Shown piece after piece: positions 5,704-7,591 of a DNA stretch of 7,591 nucleotides. The DNA is from Candidatus Nomurabacteria bacterium. GTDB taxonomy: Bacteria > Patescibacteriota > Minisyncoccia > Phycocordibacterales > UBA9973. The stretch spans positions 1 to 7,591 of the forward strand of contig JAHFNP010000025.1 of NCBI GenBank assembly GCA_023267245.1, in the 5' to 3' direction. The translations under genes and the position numbers were made by a program. Each line of letters starts with the position of its first letter. The stretch's first letter is position 1. The notes under the pieces were generated by a model. The model was not told the origin of the DNA, searched no databases, and was given only the letters and a program-made list of their open reading frames with translations.

Positions 5704-5732
5704 AGTATTGCATCACCTTTAAGGAAAGTCAA
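5704..5732 (-). promoter_or_regulatory. Promoter of the 5200-5670 gene
   Basis: On the minus strand TTGACT (5732-5727) is followed after 17 bases by AATACT (5709-5704), preceded by TGC, which makes it an extended -10. Transcription should start near 5697, giving a leader of about 27 bases that lacks a Shine-Dalgarno. Confidence 0.65.
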
Positions 5733-5754
5733 GGATATTGATTTTAATTTATTT

Positions 5755-5763
5755 TGCTACAAT
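5755..5763 (+). promoter_or_regulatory. Extended -10 promoter of frr-rseP, leaderless
   Basis: TGCTACAAT is a one-mismatch extended -10 site. Eight bases separate it from the ATG at 5772, so the expected transcription start (about 5770) leaves at most two leader bases. It also rules out the in-frame TTG at 5754, which lies within the promoter. Confidence 0.65.
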
Positions 5764-5771
5764 GGTTGCAT

Positions 5772-6323
5772 ATGGCATACAATTTTACACAATTTAAAAA
5801 TGATTTAAAAAAGGTTGATGAGAGACTTTCTAAGGAGTATAGCCAAATTCACACCGGCCGGGCGAGCCCGAGCATCCTCGACGGCGTCATGGTCGAGTCG
5901 CACGGTTCTCATATGCCGATAAAGAATGTAGCTTCTGTCTCTATTGAAGGCCCGAAGACCCTCCGGATCACTCCTTGGGATAAAACTCATGTGAAAGGGA
6001 TAGAGAAGGCGATCATCGCCGGTAATCTCGGCCTATCAGTCGCGTCCGACGATGCTGGTCTGCGAGTTATTTTCCCTCAATTGACGACCGAGACAAGGAC
6101 CGGACTTGTGAAGATCTTGAAAGAGAGGCTCGAAGAATGCCGAATCTCTGTGCGCATGGAACGAGACAAAGTCTGGACTGATATTCAAACTAAAGAAAAG
6201 GAAGGCAAGTTGACTGAAGACGACAAGTACAGATCTAAAGATGAACTTCAGAAAATTATCGATGAAGCCAATAATACTCTCGAATCTCTTTTTGAAAAGA
6301 AAGAGAAGGAAGTGATGAACTAA
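5772..6323 (+). CDS. frr: Ribosome recycling factor
   Basis: RRF splits post-termination ribosomes together with EF-G. From ATG 5772 the protein is 183 aa, close to the usual 185. It follows the family from end to end: the N-terminal helix with HTGRASPSILDGVMVE, then GSHMPIKNVASVSIEGP, LRITPWDKTHVKGIEKAI, GLRVIFPQLTTETR and the long C-terminal helices with LTEDDKYRSKDELQKI. The two-domain tRNA-like shape should therefore be intact. I chose ATG 5772 (MAYNFTQF) over the upstream in-frame TTG because the protein then matches homologues and the promoter lies just before it. There is no Shine-Dalgarno. Elsewhere frr usually follows rpsB-tsf-pyrH; here it begins its own unit. rseP starts one base after its stop, so the two are cotranscribed and probably translationally coupled. 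Confidence 0.97.
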   Translation: MAYNFTQFKNDLKKVDERLSKEYSQIHTGRASPSILDGVMVESHGSHMPIKNVASVSIEGPKTLRITPWDKTHVKGIEKAIIAGNLGLSVASDDAGLRVIFPQLTTETRTGLVKILKERLEECRISVRMERDKVWTDIQTKEKEGKLTEDDKYRSKDELQKIIDEANNTLESLFEKKEKEVMN

Positions 6324-6324
6324 C

Positions 6325-7422
6325 ATGTCCATTATTTTATTCTTCATCATCCTTTTGATCTTGGTCATAGTCCATGAATTCGGGCATTTTATCGTCGCCA
6401 AAAAGTTCGGCATCCGCGTAGACGAATTCGGCTTTGGCTTTCCACCGAGAGCGATGAAGCTTTTTAAGCGAGGCGAAACACTCTTCACCTTAAACTGGCT
6501 TCCGATCGGCGGCTTTGTGAAGATCTTCGGCGAGAATCCGGATGATGAAAATACGAATGGCCCGGACAAAGCGAGAAGTTTTGTAAATAAACCTAAAAGG
6601 ATCCAAGCGGCGGTTCTTTTCGCTGGAGTAACTTTCAATTTCCTCTTGGCTTGGCTTTTGATGTCGGCCGGCTTTATGTCTGGCTTGCCGACTTCTGTCG
6701 GCAGTGAGCCGAAAGGCGCCGTGCTCAAAGATACAAGCTTGGTTGTTGTAAATGTTTTGAAGAATTCCCCGGCCGAAATAGCGGGACTTAAATCCGGAGA
6801 TAAAATAATCTCACTTTCTTCAGGCAGTGTTTCTGTAAACGAATTGAATCCGGAAATTTTAAAAGATTTTGTTCAAAGCCATCCTGATAAAAATATCGAA
6901 TTGAATATCAATCATGCCGGCATCGCAAAATCAGTTACAGTCGTACCCAAAGCAAGTACGACGGGCGGCAAGGCGGCGATCGGCGTCGCCTTGGATATGA
7001 TCGGAACGCTTAAGCTCCCTATACACAAAGCTCTTTGGGATGGGCTCAAGATGACATCGATTCTTACAGTGAAGACTGCCGTCTCTCTCGGCTCTTTGGT
7101 TAAAGACGCTGTCATAGGCAAGGCGGACTTTTCTCAAGTGACCGGTCCGGTCGGGATCGTCGGCGTAGTAGGGGACGCGTACCGCTTCGGCTGGAGTTAT
7201 CTGATTTCATTCATGGCTCTTATCTCTATCAACTTGACGGTGATCAACCTAATACCCTTCCCGGCGCTCGACGGCGGAAGATTGCTCTTCCTTTTGATTG
7301 AGAAAATCAAAGGCTCGCCGATCAAACCTAAAATCGCCAATGCAGTAAACCTTATCGGTTTCGGCCTCCTCATTCTCCTCATGGTTGTCGTTACTTATCA
7401 CGATATTGTGAAATTGTTTTAA
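6325..7422 (+). CDS. rseP: RseP/RasP-type site-2 intramembrane zinc metalloprotease
   Basis: Site-2 proteases cut single-pass membrane proteins within the bilayer, typically anti-sigma factors or leftover signal peptides. The zinc site HEFGH (residues 17-21) lies in the first membrane helix, and the third ligand is in NLIPFPALDGGR (D316). The next helix is about 92-117, one PDZ domain spans about 139-208 (NSPAEIAGLKSGDKI), GPVGIVGVVG is at 274-283, and a final helix covers about 340-357. At 365 aa with a single PDZ it resembles the shorter Gram-positive type more than the two-PDZ E. coli RseP of about 450 aa. The start is one base after the frr stop. AAGGAAG (6306-6312) is the only purine-rich Shine-Dalgarno-like run in the window, 12 bases before the ATG and thus rather far. 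No anti-sigma substrate is encoded nearby. An rseP-like gene often sits in the frr-uppS-cdsA-dxr cluster; here the middle genes are absent. Confidence 0.95.
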   Translation: MSIILFFIILLILVIVHEFGHFIVAKKFGIRVDEFGFGFPPRAMKLFKRGETLFTLNWLPIGGFVKIFGENPDDENTNGPDKARSFVNKPKRIQAAVLFAGVTFNFLLAWLLMSAGFMSGLPTSVGSEPKGAVLKDTSLVVVNVLKNSPAEIAGLKSGDKIISLSSGSVSVNELNPEILKDFVQSHPDKNIELNINHAGIAKSVTVVPKASTTGGKAAIGVALDMIGTLKLPIHKALWDGLKMTSILTVKTAVSLGSLVKDAVIGKADFSQVTGPVGIVGVVGDAYRFGWSYLISFMALISINLTVINLIPFPALDGGRLLFLLIEKIKGSPIKPKIANAVNLIGFGLLILLMVVVTYHDIVKLF

Positions 7423-7448
7423 TATCTGCATATTAAATTATTTTTTTT
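7418..7448 (+). terminator. Weak AT-only terminator of rseP
   Basis: TTTAATAT (7418-7425) pairs with ATATTAAA (7430-7437) around a CTGC loop and is followed by TTA and eight T. The stem overlaps the rseP stop codon. With no G-C pairs the stem is weak, so leakage into typA is likely. The T-tract overlaps the -35 box of the typA promoter. Confidence 0.5.
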
Positions 7449-7475
7449 GACTTAATTTAATTTATTTGGTATTGT
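7447..7475 (+). promoter_or_regulatory. Promoter of typA
   Basis: TTGACT (7447-7452) lies 17 bases before TATTGT (7470-7475), which is preceded by TGG and so is an extended -10. Transcription should begin near 7482 and give a leader of about 41 bases. Confidence 0.65.
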
Positions 7476-7485
7476 AGGTCTAACG

Positions 7486-7513
7486 AATTCTGCTCTGGCG
7501 GAATTTTATTTTT
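7486..7513 (+). promoter_or_regulatory. Leader hairpin with T-rich tail before typA
   Basis: AATTCTGC (7486-7493) pairs with GCGGAATT (7498-7505), with one G-U pair and a TCTG loop, followed by TT-A-TTTTT. It lies inside the predicted typA leader, starting about five bases from the transcript 5' end. It could act as an attenuator, as a 5'-end protecting structure, or as a second terminator for rseP. No Shine-Dalgarno lies between it and the ATG. Confidence 0.45.
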
Positions 7514-7522
7514 CTAAAAATC

Positions 7523-7591
7523 ATGGAAATCAGAAACATCGCCATCATCGCCCACGTGGACCACGGCAAGACGACCTTGACCGACGCACTG
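7523..7591 (+). CDS. typA: GTP-binding protein TypA/BipA (5' fragment, 23 codons)
   Basis: TypA/BipA is a ribosome-associated translational GTPase related to EF-G and LepA, involved in ribosome assembly and stress adaptation. Only the first 23 residues are in the window. They read MEIRNIAIIAHVDHGKTTL and then TDAL, containing the G1 P-loop AHVDHGKTT. The RNIAIIAHVDHGKTTL spelling favours TypA; LepA usually has NFSIIAHIDHGKSTL. The gene runs off the right edge, so this is a window cut and not a truncation. The ATG is preceded by an A/T-rich stretch without a Shine-Dalgarno, and transcription probably comes from the promoter at 7447-7475. Confidence 0.85.
   Translation, partial: MEIRNIAIIAHVDHGKTTLTDAL

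Noticed and set aside
5754..5771. TTG start adding six residues to frr
   Set aside because: It overlaps the extended -10 TGCTACAAT, and homologues start at the equivalent of ATG 5772.
6036..6728. 230-codon open frame on the minus strand
   Set aside because: It lies wholly opposite frr and rseP, which are unmistakable; its translation shows no family features.
1..7591. tRNA, rRNA, insertion sequence or defence system
   Set aside because: I saw no cloverleaf, no rRNA signature, no transposase motif and no known defence domain in either strand.

Overview
This 7.6 kb bacterial stretch carries a small set of housekeeping genes interleaved with AT-rich genes that I do not recognise. I can name priA, mreB, holB, frr, rseP and the first 23 codons of typA. 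The combination points to a reduced-genome bacterium, most likely of the Candidate Phyla Radiation (Patescibacteria, Parcubacteria-like). The signs are almost no Shine-Dalgarno sequences, a PriA stripped of its ATPase motifs, a very short delta' clamp-loader subunit, and frr lying directly against rseP without the isoprenoid and phospholipid genes often found between them. The phylum call is an inference and rests on no marker-gene tree.

Layout. Bases 1-2712 are read on the minus strand: priA (787-2712), then an unknown AT-rich gene (27-659). The 127-base gap between them holds a perfect 20-bp palindrome near candidate promoters. From the divergent region at 2713-2824, an AT-rich two-helix membrane protein gene (2825-3235) runs on the plus strand and ends at a strong hairpin terminator. 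mreB follows at once, then a 122-base spacer with hairpins and a GC-rich island, then holB. holB converges on an unknown minus-strand gene (5200-5670); the two share a perfect 30-bp palindromic terminator. A second divergent promoter region (5671-5771) drives that gene leftwards and the frr-rseP pair rightwards. After rseP come a weak terminator, a good promoter, a leader hairpin and the start of typA.

Expression signals fall into two groups. priA, mreB and frr each have an extended -10 motif (TGNTANNNT) only 6-10 bases upstream of the likely ATG, so their mRNAs should be leaderless or nearly so; this moves the mreB and frr starts to internal ATGs. The 2825 and 5200-5670 genes and typA have -35/-10 promoters and leaders of about 27-41 bases without a Shine-Dalgarno; the 27-659 gene probably does too, with weaker promoter evidence. 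The leaders of the genes at 27-659 and 5200-5670 also share an A-rich motif next to the start codon.

The named genes serve replication restart and clamp loading (priA, holB), cell shape (mreB), ribosome recycling and a translational GTPase (frr, typA), and intramembrane proteolysis (rseP). The most striking observation is that the PriA homologue keeps all eight zinc-binding cysteines but has lost helicase motifs I, II, III and VI and most of V. It looks like a former helicase kept for DNA or fork binding or as a primosome scaffold. I see no mobile element, CRISPR array, tRNA or rRNA.
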